The notes: a model not told the origin generated them from the sequence alone. A stretch of 64,000 nucleotides of DNA from Ceraceosorus guamensis (GCF_003144195.1 NW_020289997.1:434001-498000), one strand, 5' to 3'. Shown: positions 1-10,843, numbered from the stretch's first letter. A program made the numbers and translations.

Positions 1-141
1 CAGGTTCTTGATCGTGTCCTCATAGCTGGCTCGCAGGGCACTGGTAGAAAAGGGAGCGGCAGCTCTGGGTGACAGGGCGATTCTCGAAGCCGATAGTGTG
101 GCCGATTGCCTGAGCAGCGGCGCGGCTGCAGTGCGAATCAT
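1..141 (-). CDS. LSC1: Succinyl-CoA ligase alpha subunit, mitochondrial, N-terminal part (cut by the window edge)
   Basis: Forty-seven codons read from an ATG at 141 down to base 1 with no stop. The first ~38 residues are rich in Ala, Ser and Arg and lack acids, as expected of a mitochondrial presequence, and include PFSTSALRASY, a typical cleavage neighbourhood. They are followed by YEDTIKNL, which matches the start of mature fungal succinyl-CoA ligase alpha (yeast Lsc1 has YDKTIKNL). The enzyme interconverts succinyl-CoA and succinate with nucleotide triphosphate formation in the TCA cycle of the matrix. Only the presequence and the first mature residues are visible, so the call rests on a short match and gene position. 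It is divergent from IMP3, with 642 bases between the two start codons. Confidence 0.72.
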   Translation of the reverse strand, partial: MIRTAAAPLLRQSATLSASRIALSPRAAAPFSTSALRASYEDTIKNL

Positions 142-194
142 GTTGAGCGATTGTCTCCGAGTGAGAGCCTTCCTTGGTATCTCACTGCGACTCG

Positions 195-240
195 TGACTG
201 TTGATGACTGTTGATGACTGTTGATGATGATGATGATGAG
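195..240. repeat. Short tandem repeat, TGTTGATGAC units running into (GAT)n
   Basis: About three copies of the ten-base unit TGTTGATGAC are followed directly by five to six GAT triplets. It lies just upstream of the LSC1 start codon, in its presumed 5' leader or core promoter. Confidence 0.85.
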
Positions 241-485
241 AGAATGAGTGACGCATTCATGTGTGACTTTCGGCGTCCACGACAGGTTGGTCGCTCGATC
301 GTGGGTCGTGCCTGCTTTTGCTGTCGCAGAGGCGGCACACGGCCTGCATGGGCTGCACACCGATATGCAGCAAAAGCTCACGCGCACGCACGGCAATTCC
401 CAAGCCGCGCGACGATGCAACCGCGCGGCGGTCAAGCAGCGCACGGTCTCCGCGCCGAGCATGATCCGCCTGCATGGATGAGCGT

Positions 486-495
486 ATCACGTGAC
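486..495. promoter_or_regulatory. ATCACGTGAC palindrome (bHLH/Cbf1-type site)
   Basis: An exact TCACGTGA core sits between divergent LSC1 and IMP3, about 345 bases above the LSC1 ATG and 290 above the IMP3 ATG. CACGTG is the known core of fungal bHLH factors such as Cbf1. Binding here is inferred from sequence only. Confidence 0.5.
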
Positions 496-783
496 CTTCT
501 GCACCAGGTAAATTTTGGCGGGTCCTGGCTTGTGGTTCGAACCTTGGATGCCGTCCAGCATCCTCCATGCAGGATGGACCAGTCCAAGTCGAGACCCTAA
601 GCTGCGATCGTGAGTCGAGTGATCGTCCTTTAAGAGCAACTACTACCAGCACTTTGCAGACTCGACGGCGCGCCAAGGGCCCATTTTCCTACTCCATCGC
701 TCAAGGTTTGACCGCTACTGGCCAGCGGAGGTCACTCAGTCGATTCTTCTTGTTCAGCCGCGCCAAAGAACGTCGCAGGCAAG

Positions 784-1640
784 ATGCGACAATTGAAGCA
801 TCACGAGCAGCGTCTGCTCAAGAAGCACGACTTTCTGAATTGGAAGAGCGATGCGAATGAGCGCGAGGTGAAGGTGATGAGGCGCTATCATATCCAGGAC
901 CGAGACGACTATCATCGATACAACAAGCTTTTGGGAAGGATACGACATTTGGCTCTGCGCTTATCCACGCTGCCAGCCCAGGACCCTTTTAGGCACGCCA
1001 AAGAGGAGAGCCTGCTTGCGAAGCTGTACGATATGGGCTTGCTGACTACTGGTGCCAAGATGAGCGACGTGCTCGAGAAGCTCAACGTTTCTAGCTTCGC
1101 TCGAAGGAGATTGCCGGTGGTCATGGTCGGGCTCAAAATGAGCGAAACGGTGAAACAGGTGAGTCTAACATCGGGTAGGATTCTTATCAGACTGCTACAT
1201 GTTCTGGCTCGCTTTGTGTGATTTCGCTCTTGCTTACAGCATCAATGCTCTCTGTACATCGCTATAGGCCGTAGAGCATGTGGAGAAAGGCCAAGTCAGG
1301 GTTGGCACAGATGTGATCACAGACCCAGGTGTGTGGCGCGATCCGATTCTCCTCTTGCGCGTCTGGCGCCTGAATCCAGCACTGACTCTCGAGGCTGATC
1401 TTTCCCTTCCACTTACCGCAGCCTTTGCAGTCACGCGGAACTTGGAGGACTTGTAAGTGGGGGACCGTCCAGCAGCATTTGTGGACACCCTCGTTGTCGC
1501 GAAGCGCATGTATGCTCACACCCCTCGCGAATTCCTCTCATCGCACCCTCTTTTGCAGCGTCTCGTGGGTGGATCAGTCTGCCGTCAAGCGCACCATCAA
1601 GAAGTACAGCGGAGAGCTGGACGACTTCGACCTTTTGTGA
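784..1640 (+). CDS. IMP3: U3 small nucleolar ribonucleoprotein IMP3
   Basis: Imp3 is an S4-domain protein of the Mpp10-Imp3-Imp4 complex; it helps pair U3 snoRNA with pre-18S rRNA in the nucleolar small-subunit processome. The spliced product is 182 residues, the usual family length. Exons are 784-1158, 1268-1328, 1422-1452 and 1559-1640. The start MRQLKHHEQRLLKKHDFL matches the yeast N-terminus. VMRRYHIQDRDDYHRYNKL, the S4-type segment RRRLPVVMV with GQVRVGTDVITDP, and the C-terminal ELDDFDLL are family signatures. All four junctions keep frame, and donors are GTGAGT-like (the second and third are weaker GTGTGT and GTAAGT). It is convergent with OXA1, with 255 bases between the stop codons. 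Confidence 0.95.
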
Positions 1641-1895
1641 TTTGCCTCACATGAATCATCACCGCGCGACTACCTCTGCTTCTCTGCTTGGCCCCTTGAG
1701 GCTCCTCACGTCACATCCTGTAAACAACAGACATCCGACTGCAACGTGCTTGTTCTATATGCGATCTCAAACAATCGTGTGATATTGCGCCGTGATGGGA
1801 AGATGATGGCTACTATCCCGTGCCCACTCCCAGGAAGTTTGAGCGGGCAAAATGATACAAGGCTGAGACGATCCGTCAACGAAGGGCAATCGCCT

Positions 1896-3811
1896 CTAAA
1901 TTCGCCTCTTTTGCTTTGGCTGATGCCTCGCGCTCGCGGCAGCGACAGCTTGCCGCCTCTCCTCTCGCGCTCTCGCCTCTCTTTCGGCCCGCTCGCTCGG
2001 ATTTTGGGCAGTTCGCAGCGGTCTCGCTTCTGCACGTCCCCTCTTTTGATCCCCTCCCGATGCGGTGAGGTCAGAATCGAACAAGGCACTCGAAGGTCTT
2101 TGTTGCTGTTGCGCGGCTTGCGAATCACTTGACTGCTTGGACGCTGTGTGAGGTGATGGCGATGGAGATGATTCTCCGCTGAATGACCGCAGCGCCGCCT
2201 CTCTGTCCGGGGACAGACCCTGTTGCGACCTTCCGGGCGCGGGTCGAGACCGCGTTAGCGAGACAGGTTTTTGTCCTGTCGCTCCGCGATAGACGTTAAG
2301 GCCGTTCTCAGCGGCCTCTGTGAAAGCCTGCTTCAGAGGAATTTTTTTTTCTGGCACTCTATTGTCTTTCTGAGCACGGTCTGGAATGTTGAACAGTGTT
2401 CGGCCCATCTTTGAATTCAGAAAGAAGAGTTGCGCGATAGACCAGGTGTTGTTGGTTACCCAGTAGACCCATACCGCCTGTCAAAGTCGGTCAAGTCTGA
2501 TGAGCCATGTGGCCTGCGTACGGGCTGAGGAATGGGTGATAGCTCCATGAAACTCACAGCAGGTAGATGGCAGAAGAAGAAGAAGGACATCACCAGCCCA
2601 CCTCGCAGCATATATCGCCAGGCGATGTTGTTGCTAGTCTGCGGCGTTCCACCGATTTCTGCACCGCTCTCCAAGGTGATCAAAGTCGCCAGCATACCCA
2701 AGAAGGGAAGGGCATAGTACGGATCCGCCGCTGTGAGATTTGTGACCCATCCGAATCCTCCATCCTGCATCGTTGACAAGCCTCCTTTGCTCATTCCTCG
2801 TATCGCGAAGAAAGAAGTAATGAACAATGGGCTTTGAATGAGGGGAGTTATCATGGGCTTGAAGGGGTGGGTATTGTTGTCCCTGAATAGCTTGACCATC
2901 GCCTTCTGGCTCTTTGCTTGTAGCATCATGTCGCCGCTCTTCTTGGCGTTTTCCAGATCTGCCATTATAATTTTCATCTTGGGCTGCATGTTACCCAAGC
3001 GGACGGCAGCGGTCTGACCCCGCGCACTGACGGGCAAAATGATGAGACGCATGGCGATGGTGGTGAGCATGATTGTGCTCCACCAGGGTAGGCCCGTCCA
3101 AATGTGCACATTCTCGAGCAGCCCCTGTGCACTAGACACCAGGAACCAGTGATTTTGTTGAATGGCGGCCAAGTCTATAAGCTCAGCTTGCTGCACCGCT
3201 TGTTGGGCCAGCCCAGCGGCCCCATCCGAGAGCGCCGTCATTGATTCGGCGCCGTACGCATCACTGTTCAAGGCACCACTGCTCGACGCTTGCGCAGCAT
3301 CCCCAATCTGATGCGCCAGGTCTCCAACCGCCTCGCGCGAACTTTGCAGAGCATCTCCCAATGCGGCAGATGCGTCTGACGACCCTCTTGACGCTGCCTC
3401 TGCGCCCTGTGGTGGGACGTAGGCTCCATCGGCTGCTGCAAACTCCCCCGAGTGAGCCCTGCTGGCGCCTGCTTCCTTGGCAGCCTCGTAATTGTTGCCG
3501 GACCCTCCAAATGACCACAGCGACAGAGCGCGTGCGCCGCTGGGCACGGCTGAAGAGAACCCTGCGCCTTTTCCTTGATTTCTCAAGATTGAGCGCCTTC
3601 CCTGAGTGTGCAGCAGGTTTGATCTCGCACTTTCGGCTGCATGACAGCGACCATGTGCTCGCAGCGATGAGGAAGCTGATGATGCTTCGAAACCGACATA
3701 GATGGACCTTGCTGAGGCAAGGGCAGAAAACCTTCTAGCAGTGCTCGCGCTTGGCAGAGAGGAGACAGGCTGCCTCGCCGCCTGAGCAAAGCGGAGGGAG
3801 GCCATGTTCAT
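1896..3811 (-). CDS. OXA1: Mitochondrial inner-membrane insertase Oxa1 (YidC/Oxa1/Alb3 family)
   Basis: Oxa1 inserts mitochondrially made and some imported proteins into the inner membrane and binds mitoribosomes through its C-terminal tail. Two exons, 3811-2558 and 2477-1896, encode 611 residues, longer than the ~400 typical of yeast. Residues 1-100 are basic and Ser/Ala-rich (presequence), and 100-215 form an unusual low-complexity spacer. The YidC core starts near residue 221 (HWFLVSSAQGLLENVHIWTG), carries TM1 at about 241-262, the loop LGNMQPKMKIIMADLENA, then further hydrophobic segments, and ends with VYWVTNNTWSIAQLFFLN just after the splice. The C-terminal ~140 residues are basic and Gln/Arg-rich, ending KQKRRI, fitting ribosome binding. 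A TCACGTGA site lies 244 bases above the ATG. Confidence 0.93.
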
Positions 3812-4054
3812 GGCTTGCTCTAGGCTCGAGCGATTTTGGCGCTATTCAGAGGCGGTATTCGACGCTGGGTGGTGAGGGAGACTCGCCCTCCTGACGTGAG
3901 CCAAGCAGATCATCTACAGCTCGTATGTGCGCGCCGCCGCCATGAGCTCGATCTTGATCCGAAGAAAGCTTACAACAGGTCTCTGCAGACTGGTGCGCTG
4001 CCGGCCGAGAGAGGCATCCGAGCGCGCGCGGAGCCAAAAACCAAAAAGGCAAAC

Positions 4055-4064
4055 ATCACGTGAC
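4055..4064. promoter_or_regulatory. ATCACGTGAC palindrome upstream of OXA1
   Basis: A second exact copy of the TCACGTGA core, 244 bases above the OXA1 start codon and flanked by the same A and C as the copy near LSC1. Confidence 0.5.
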
Positions 4065-4089
4065 GTGGTATACCTCCCTGCGATGGGAT

Positions 4090-4121
4090 CTCTCTCTCTC
4101 TCTCTCTTCCTCTCTCTCTTT
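4090..4121. repeat. (TC)n simple repeat
   Basis: Nearly pure TC dinucleotides with one TTCC interruption. CT tracts are common in fungal promoters, so it may be regulatory as well as a microsatellite. Confidence 0.85.
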
Positions 4122-4965
4122 CCCGAGAGCCAGCTTGCAGAAAAGTATGATGCGGTTGTGTGTCTCATCAAATCGGGCGCAATCAAGACTGTACATTCAC
4201 GATTGCACAGCACTGCTGCCCCACGTCGTGTTGGGCAAGAGCAACGTGAGCAAAGGCGGCGAGAGATCTGATGCACGGAGTAGGAAGCCGTTGAAGCAGG
4301 CGCGCCGCGCGCACGCGTCGAGGTTTTGCACCCGCGCGCCCCGTCCGTCATCTGCGCGCTCACTTCGGCAGCTGATGCCCTCACCTTCCACATGCATGCA
4401 ACCAACCATCACGACCAGCATCCAGCAGGCAACTTGGATGCGCGTACAGGACGGGCTCCCCCCCCTGCTGATACGCACGCACTGGCGTCTCTTGCCGGTG
4501 TCAAGCAACGGCGAGCTCCCTGCGCCGCCTGGATTGCTACCTCACAACACGGAACCAATCTTTGCTTCCCCTCATCTGCCATCGAAGATGCTATCGCATG
4601 CGGGGAATTCGAGAAAGTCACCGGTGCGGTACTCCGCACTTCAGCAGCAGAGCTTTGAGTCGGCCGCTCGCCGCGACTCGGCGTCTTTACTCTGTCTGCT
4701 TGGTTCCGTGACGTTCACTTGGGTACAGGCCGATTCAGGTCCCAGCTTCGCTCGCTCTGACTGACCAAATGTTGCTGCGGCAGTGCGCTCAATCTCTCTC
4801 ACATATCATCCCGTTGGAAGGAGCCAGCAGCTGAGACAAGCAATCGCCTCGGATGCATAGATGCTTCCGCGCTCTCGCAGTTTGAAGCGCGTGCTGCGCA
4901 CTCTTGGACGTGCACGTCACTGTATATGGCTCAAGTTGTTGCAAGAGTGGACGATGTGAAGGGTG

Positions 4966-4973
4966 TATAAGTA
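4966..4973 (+). promoter_or_regulatory. TATA-like box for the gene at 5302
   Basis: TATAAGTA about 335 bases above the ATG and some 145 bases above the probable leader intron. It is followed by a pyrimidine-rich stretch (4990-5035), the usual look of a fungal transcription start. Confidence 0.45.
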
Positions 4974-5115
4974 TACCATCTTGAAATTCTATCGTCCTTT
5001 CTTCCTCATCACTCTCTTCCTGTTCACCCTCTAGCTACCCAGCTGCAGCAAGAACGACGCTTCCACGACTCACTCGAGACGAACTAATCTTCACGACATA
5101 CCTTCGGCACCCAAG

Positions 5116-5190
5116 GTGAGTGGTCACTCGAACGAGACTGGGAGGTTGCCATCCGCGGTTGGATTGCATAGGCTCCTGACACCTCTTTAG
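5116..5190 (+). other. Probable 5' UTR intron
   Basis: GTGAGTGG donor after CCAAG and a pyrimidine-rich ACCTCTTTAG acceptor frame a 75-base gap of the same size as the coding introns here. No ATG-initiated frame is affected, so it would be a leader intron of the gene starting at 5302. Confidence 0.45.
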
Positions 5191-5301
5191 CTTGCGACTG
5201 CTTTGGTCCTCCCAGTGGCAGCTTTTCGCGCACACACTATCGTCGACGGGCGACAAACTCACGATCAAAAACAAAGTTCACCCACCTTCACTGATCGCGC
5301 G

Positions 5302-8300
5302 ATGCCATTCTACGGTGCAATTCACGGGATCTCTGGCGAGGCCGCTGGACCGATGACTGCCTTCGAGCAGGCTTACCTGCCCTTTTCTGGCGCTCACCAG
5401 ACTCTTCAATCGCTTCCACCACGCAACCTTCCGAGCGAAGCGCACAAATCAGAAGTCAAGGTGACGCAATCTCACCCATCCCCTCGTCCACGCAGCTCAA
5501 GCGTGCTGGCTGACCACCAAGCCAAGCTTCGCATGGGACCTTGCTTCGCCCTGAGAGCGCCTACATCTACGGCTTCCGCTACCACTCCATACTATGCCAT
5601 GCACCATGGATCTGGCGCGAGCAAGCCTGCCTTCACCACCTCGGTCACCGACCTACAGATGGCCGTCCCGCAGTCTGCCATTCAACCTCGACCAGCATAC
5701 CCAAAGGTGCCACAAAGGTCTAGCTCGTATCAGCTGACCCAGCAGAACAAGAGTCGCTACGACTGGCTGCAAGAGACAGAGAGGCACGGCACTGCTTTCG
5801 CCCACGCCGACGATCCTATCAACAGACGTCCATCTGCTTCGGAATACTGCTGCATCCAACGCCCTTCCCCACCTAGCCTCAAGCGTGAACACAGCAGCGA
5901 GAGCTCCAGCTCTGATAGCACTGCTGGCACCACCCCCTACGAGACTAACACCTTTGGCCTCAACTCGGCTTGTGTGAGCCCAACCAGCACCGTCATGACC
6001 TCGCCTTGCACTTCCAAGCCTACATCACCGCGATATCGAGCCACTTCGACCGTCGCTTGCAATGGCTCCGTGCTGGGCAACGCCGACGACTCCTTCATTC
6101 TGACTTCGCACGCGTCTCTTCGTCACGTTAGCCAGCTCGTCCCTGCAAGGTCGGTCGCCACTGGTTTCGGCAACAGCGCTTTGGGACTCTCGATGGGCGT
6201 TCCAGTCATTCCTAACCCGAGCGCTCAGCAGCAGTTGCCCGCCAAATGCTCAGGGCCTGCTTTTGATGTCGACGTACCCTCCACGCCTCCAACAGATCGC
6301 TTCGACCCACTGCCACCTCGATCTGGTTCAGCTTCGCCCGTCAATCCTCCCGCATACCTCGCTCAGAGTCCCCTCGTCGCTGTGTCGCAACCAGTCGCTT
6401 CGTCACCAAGCTCAAGCGCGGCCATCATTGCAGTCAGTGCAATCGGAAGCGACGTCACCACCTGCGTCATCAATGAGCAGCAACCTGCCTCTGTTCCTCT
6501 TGCTCGTCACCCTCGCAGTCAGTCCTCGGTCGAAGTATGCCACCTTCCAGCCCGAGCTATTGCGGCTCGCAACACTGCTGTAGTGACCGTAGCACCTTTG
6601 GGTCGATCCGATATTGCCGTGTCTACTGCCGACATTGCTTTGCCCGACCTCGGCTACAGCAAGGTGTCGCAGCTACCAGTTCAAGAATCGGGACTTCGCG
6701 CGCGCCGTTTGGGCAAAGGGCATCCCATCCTGAGTCTGAGGTCCGAAGCGCCGCAGGAAGCTGAAGCCTCTGCATCGAGCATGCATCACGCTCCGCTCAG
6801 CTTCTCCGAATCTTCTCTGTTGGAAACTGGCAATTCCACGGACAACGGCAGCCCCAACGAGGCCAAAATGAACATGGACACCGTCTGCGACTCGCACGCG
6901 AGACAAAATTGCCAAGAGCCGTCAAACCATTTGCGCTCTTCGTACTTTGCAAAGCTTTCCGCACTGGACGACTGCCGAGACGACCAGAGCGATGGGACGG
7001 TGACGCCGAACCGCTACGCGGCGAGCAGTCCTGCCCAGGAGAAGGTCCACAAGGACGAGGATGAGGTCCCAGCAGCTGTAAAGGCAGCACACTCTCGCTT
7101 CGCAAAAGCTTTGCGCGCTACAGTACAGCCGCAAACTCATATGGAGCTAGCTATCCGAAGAAGCCTTGCGCCCACCCCACCGCTAGGCAGTCCCTCTATT
7201 CTTGTAGACCACGTTCCCAGTCAGCCTAGCAAGCCGCAGCTGCTTGGCCAAGCACGCTGGGTAGAACACAATGCCTCGGAGCTTTCAAAGACTGAGCGAG
7301 CATCACCATTCGAGCTGGGCTCGTCCTTGATCGCCCAGCGGACCGACAGCTCGCATGCGTGCGCTGCTCCCCTCTCGCCTCTCCCGCCTGCTCATGTTGC
7401 GGTGAGACTACAAATGGAAAGAGATCTCGAGGAACAGAAGAGGTCTTCGAGCGACGATGGCGACGCTTCGCGCAGACGCTACACAGTCAGTGGAGTCTAC
7501 AACTCTGGTCCCTCGATTGCCTCCGATCGTTTCATGCACAGTCTCAGCTCCAGAGGCCCGCTATCCTCACGCGATATACTTCAGGCTGCAGAGCGCGACA
7601 GGATGGATTCTGGTGCTCATCAAGCGCGAACGCTGTCCAGACCAGCATCTTGGGGTCCCGATAAAGCAGACGACAGCGCAAAGGTGAACGAGCATACCTG
7701 CCCGGCTCTCGGTCCTGCAAGCAATGGCAAAGTCCCTGCACGTCCCGCAAAGTCCAAGCTGCGCCTGATTGCAGCCACTCCTGGCGCTATTCCGTCGGTC
7801 GTGACGATGGCTCGCGACAAGTCGACGTCGAGCCAAATTCCTCCCTCTCTGCGAGGTGTTTTTGCAACGGTACTCGGCCGAGCCCGCGACACTGAGCCTG
7901 GCAGTACCGCTCCTCCATCCACTCCTGCCACACCCGCCCCCAGACTCGTCGCACCAAAGGCCATCTCACCTGCACGCGCGGCATTCATCAACAAGCTCAC
8001 TGAAGTCGCAGTGATGCCAACGTCGTCGAACATCCAGGAGGATGTACTTCGCGAGGACCTTGAATCTCAATCGCTCGTTGTTGCTCTGGAGCACTTCGTT
8101 CCTGATCCCGAAAACCTCCCAAACTTTCCTACATCCATCAAGATGGCGACGGGATCGAGCAGCAGCAACAGCGGCTCGAGCTATCTTCCTCCATGCAAGA
8201 CGACTGGCTCTCGTCGATCCAGCATCCGCTCCCGCATTCCTTCCATGGACGAGGACGCTCCCGATCACGAGACCCACAGACCTCCACGCATGTACTCCAT

Positions 8301-8433
8301 GCCTTCGACGAGTCAACCTAGACAGATCGAAGAGCATCGTCTGACTCCTAGGCCCATCGAGCCTGCCGCTGTTGTCACCGCATCCGGAGCGCTGGTTCGT
8401 CCGGTCTTGATTCCTGCCCCCAAGCGCACTTAA
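5302..8433 (+). CDS. Large intrinsically disordered Ser/Pro/Ala-rich protein of unknown function
   Basis: A single uninterrupted exon of 1043 codons from the first in-frame ATG (MPFYGAIHGISGE) to TAA at 8433. The frame stays open for 33 codons above that ATG but has no other ATG there. No domain, membrane segment or signal peptide is visible. Composition is dominated by Ser, Pro, Ala and Thr with many SP/TP sites (for example SLAPTPPLGSP), and short basic-acidic clusters such as RLQMERDLEEQKR and SSRDILQAAERDR. Such proteins in smut relatives are often cytoskeletal, signalling or regulatory scaffolds, but nothing here decides that. A long leader with TATA box, CT stretch and 5' intron suggests a well-expressed, regulated gene. 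It is convergent with UBA4 (238 bases apart). Confidence 0.85.
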   Translation: MPFYGAIHGISGEAAGPMTAFEQAYLPFSGAHQTLQSLPPRNLPSEAHKSEVKVTQSHPSPRPRSSSVLADHQAKLRMGPCFALRAPTSTASATTPYYAMHHGSGASKPAFTTSVTDLQMAVPQSAIQPRPAYPKVPQRSSSYQLTQQNKSRYDWLQETERHGTAFAHADDPINRRPSASEYCCIQRPSPPSLKREHSSESSSSDSTAGTTPYETNTFGLNSACVSPTSTVMTSPCTSKPTSPRYRATSTVACNGSVLGNADDSFILTSHASLRHVSQLVPARSVATGFGNSALGLSMGVPVIPNPSAQQQLPAKCSGPAFDVDVPSTPPTDRFDPLPPRSGSASPVNPPAYLAQSPLVAVSQPVASSPSSSAAIIAVSAIGSDVTTCVINEQQPASVPLARHPRSQSSVEVCHLPARAIAARNTAVVTVAPLGRSDIAVSTADIALPDLGYSKVSQLPVQESGLRARRLGKGHPILSLRSEAPQEAEASASSMHHAPLSFSESSLLETGNSTDNGSPNEAKMNMDTVCDSHARQNCQEPSNHLRSSYFAKLSALDDCRDDQSDGTVTPNRYAASSPAQEKVHKDEDEVPAAVKAAHSRFAKALRATVQPQTHMELAIRRSLAPTPPLGSPSILVDHVPSQPSKPQLLGQARWVEHNASELSKTERASPFELGSSLIAQRTDSSHACAAPLSPLPPAHVAVRLQMERDLEEQKRSSSDDGDASRRRYTVSGVYNSGPSIASDRFMHSLSSRGPLSSRDILQAAERDRMDSGAHQARTLSRPASWGPDKADDSAKVNEHTCPALGPASNGKVPARPAKSKLRLIAATPGAIPSVVTMARDKSTSSQIPPSLRGVFATVLGRARDTEPGSTAPPSTPATPAPRLVAPKAISPARAAFINKLTEVAVMPTSSNIQEDVLREDLESQSLVVALEHFVPDPENLPNFPTSIKMATGSSSSNSGSSYLPPCKTTGSRRSSIRSRIPSMDEDAPDHETHRPPRMYSMPSTSQPRQIEEHRLTPRPIEPAAVVTASGALVRPVLIPAPKRT

Positions 8434-8671
8434 AGTTTTCGATGCACGCTCAGTCGTGAAGATCCGACTCTCGACTTCGCTTCCCACCACCACATAGCCC
8501 CTAGCACATGTATCCTAGCTGTCATCTCTCTTCCATCTCGCACGTCCCGGGACTGCTTTCAATGTTTCGTTGGGCAACTCATTATCAATCCTGGCAAGTA
8601 GCCACCACACATTTGCACAACACGCTTGAGACACAATGAAATGGATGCATGCATACATGTACATATTGTTG

Positions 8672-10499
8672 TCAATAGACTGGGAAGCTCGGGTCGACCT
8701 CTTTGCTCCACGCTTGTAGCCCGCCGATCACGTCTACAAAGGTGAATCCATCTGCGCGCTGCGCAGCGAAAGTGTGCACCTCTTCATTGCCTGTCGTAGA
8801 CGCTTGCTCATCTTGAGCCTCGTGAAGCAGATCAGCGGCAATCTGAGAGTCATTGCCGCGTCTGCAGAGCAAGTAGATGCTAGGCGATACCTTCGATGCG
8901 CAAGTGCTCTGCTTCGAGGTGCTGCGGTTCGAAGGGTTGCCGCTGCTGCTGATGGGCGCAACACTATTTTGCAATGTTCGGATGCGCCGAAGAGTCTCGC
9001 TAGGGTTTCGACGCAAGTCGGTGTACGGTATGTCTGCGCATCGTGAGACGCGGACACGATTAGAGCCCGCGAAAGCAAGAAGAAGGAAGGAGTCTACTGT
9101 ACGCACTGCAGGTATTGGGCAAGCTGACGATGCCGTACTCCACCTTTGGTCGAACGTCGATCAAAAGTGACCGAGGATTGGCTTGGGTAGTCTCTGCTCC
9201 GTTTTGCAGAATGCCAGCGAGATCCTGCGAATGCGAATGCTCCTGCATATTCAGCTGCTCTATTCGTCCGATACAACCATGCTCTGGGCAGCCCACCTGG
9301 ACAGATATCCGATCTCGACCGCCTCGGCTCCCCCCTTGACCGCGCACGTCATTGAGGCCACAAAACGCCGCATAATCCTCCTGTGCTAGATCTGAGATGC
9401 GACTTTCCACATTTTCAGGATTTCCACACGAGCGACAATCTGGTCTGGCAGGTCTCAGCTTGATCGATCTAAAAGGCGGATAGGAAAAAGCAGAGCAGAG
9501 GAGCAAAGCTGGAGGGGTCGCTGGTTTCGATAAGATGCAAAGGGGTCGCATGTCAGGTATGGACAACCAAGCCAGTTCACGAGCCGCTCACATGCGCCCA
9601 TGTCCGAGAGCAGCTTGATGCTTTCGACGGCCTGCAGAGTGCCCACCAGACCGGTGATCCCACCAAAGACGCCCCCGTCGGAGCAATCCACCACATCGTC
9701 GGGTCTGGGCGCTTTGGGGAACATGCACCTGTAGCATGGCCCTCTGCTTGGTCCTGCTGCAGATGATCCGTCTTTCGGAGCCGCGTCCGAGTTGTGAGGA
9801 TTCTTGTTGAGCACCATGAGCTGCCCCTCTACTCCTTGTGCTGCACCGCTGACCACCTGCTTGCTGCAGAGCACAGCAGTATCGGAGATGAGATAGCGAG
9901 TCAAAACATTATCTGTGCAGTCCAAAGTGAGGTCGTGCGAGGAAACGAGAGGCATGGCGTTCGTCTTGTCGAATGCAGATGCGATCGAATCTACTCGCAC
10001 GTGAGGATTGATCCTGTGGGCAGCACGAGGGATTGTGAGCAGCAAGCAAGCCGTATCGCAGCATCGCACCGCGCCTTCACCTCTGCACCGCTCTCTCGGC
10101 GCTCTCCACCTTGCTCAGTCCGACAGTCGCTTCATCGTGCAGGATCTGTCTCGCCAAGTTGCTCCTCTCCACCACATCGTGATCCACCACAGTAATGTGC
10201 CCGACTCCAGCCGCAGCGAGGTATTGGATCGCCGGACAGCCCAATCCACCCGCTCCCACCACCAGCACCCTGCTGCGTTTGAGTGCCAGCTGTGACGGCA
10301 TGCCCCACGATGGCAGGATGAGTTGTCTGCCATAGCGTGTGTACTCGGACAGGCAGAGCGGGTAAGTATCAGCGGCGAGGCTGGATGGCTCTGCGGAGCT
10401 GCTTTGATTGTCTTCGGTGCTACAGACACCTTGTTGTTTCGCGAGCGAGGCCGCATTGGCGGTCGACTGTCGATGCATCATCGTATTGTTGAAAGACAT
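8672..10499 (-). CDS. UBA4: E1-like adenylyltransferase/sulfurtransferase Uba4 (MOCS3 type)
   Basis: Uba4 adenylates and thiolates the C-terminus of the ubiquitin-like sulfur carrier Urm1, feeding tRNA wobble-uridine thiolation and protein urmylation in the cytosol. Exons 10499-10081, 10013-9592, 9520-9107 and 9033-8672 encode 538 residues. The ThiF/E1 domain has [13 protein letters not shown], the nucleotide-binding GAGGLG at 82-87 and DCTDN at 171-175. Zinc ligands are C233/C236 (CYRC) and C309/C312 (CRSC), and C250 (DCSDGGVFG) sits in the conserved segment of the family. The rhodanese domain begins near 398 ([11 protein letters not shown]) and has the active loop CRRGND with C475. The start MSFNNTMM was taken as the first ATG after a stop-free but repeat-derived upstream frame. 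Confidence 0.93.
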
Positions 10500-10527
10500 G
10501 GCAGTGGCCAAGAAGGAGCAGATCAGG

Positions 10528-10562
10528 TGCTGTGCTGTGCTGTGCTGTGCTGTGCTGTGCTG
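10528..10562. repeat. (TGCTG)7 microsatellite in the UBA4 leader
   Basis: Seven perfect copies of the pentamer TGCTG, ending 29 bases above the UBA4 start codon. On the transcript it reads as CAGCA repeats, so it is likely in the 5' UTR. Being a five-base unit outside the coding frame it can vary in copy number freely. Confidence 0.95.
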
Positions 10563-10843
10563 CACCTTGCGAACGAGGTGATGGTGGATGTGGGTACGAG
10601 TGACAGCCCTGCGAACTTTCTGACCTCTTGCGACATTCGCCGGCCATTGACACTCGTGTATACCAGTCCGCAATGGGAAAGAAAATCTTGCCTGGGCTCA
10701 CTCAACAGGCCAAGCTATAGTCATTAGTGTGAAGGTCAAAAATCGCGGCGGGTGAGTGTGAGTAGAAGTGCACATTATGTGCTGCTGCTGCTGCTGCGCT
10801 TGGAAGTTTTAGCACAGCCCCGCCAGCCTCCAACGCGCGAGCA

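Larger units (their letters stand above)
142..783. other. Divergent intergenic region LSC1/IMP3
   Basis: This stretch should hold the promoters of both LSC1 and IMP3. It contains a short tandem repeat (195-240) and an ATCACGTGAC palindrome (486-495). Open frames cross it on both strands but none has a recognisable domain. The sequence around 531-545 looks like a tRNA B box but has no A box or cloverleaf around it. Confidence 0.6.
3812..5301. other. Divergent intergenic region OXA1 / 5302 gene
   Basis: A 1.5-kb divergent promoter. It holds ATCACGTGAC at 4055-4064, a CT tract at 4090-4121, a TATA-like element at 4966-4973 and a probable 5'-leader intron at 5116-5190. The long frame at 4060-4764 has no recognisable domain and simply runs through the CT tract. 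Confidence 0.6.

Noticed and set aside
531-545. tRNA B-box-like GGTTCGAACC
   Set aside because: No matching A box 30-60 bases upstream and no cloverleaf can be folded around it.
257-676. 139-codon minus-strand frame between LSC1 and IMP3
   Set aside because: No ATG-proximal signal, domain or splice logic; it overlaps the promoter motifs and reads as random Arg/Ser-rich sequence.
4060-4764. 234-codon plus frame in the OXA1 divergent region
   Set aside because: It runs through the TC microsatellite and has no domain; likely a chance frame.
5203-5301. Upstream extension of the 1043-residue disordered protein
   Set aside because: Open frame but begins at TTG; the first ATG is at 5302 and a probable leader intron ends at 5190.
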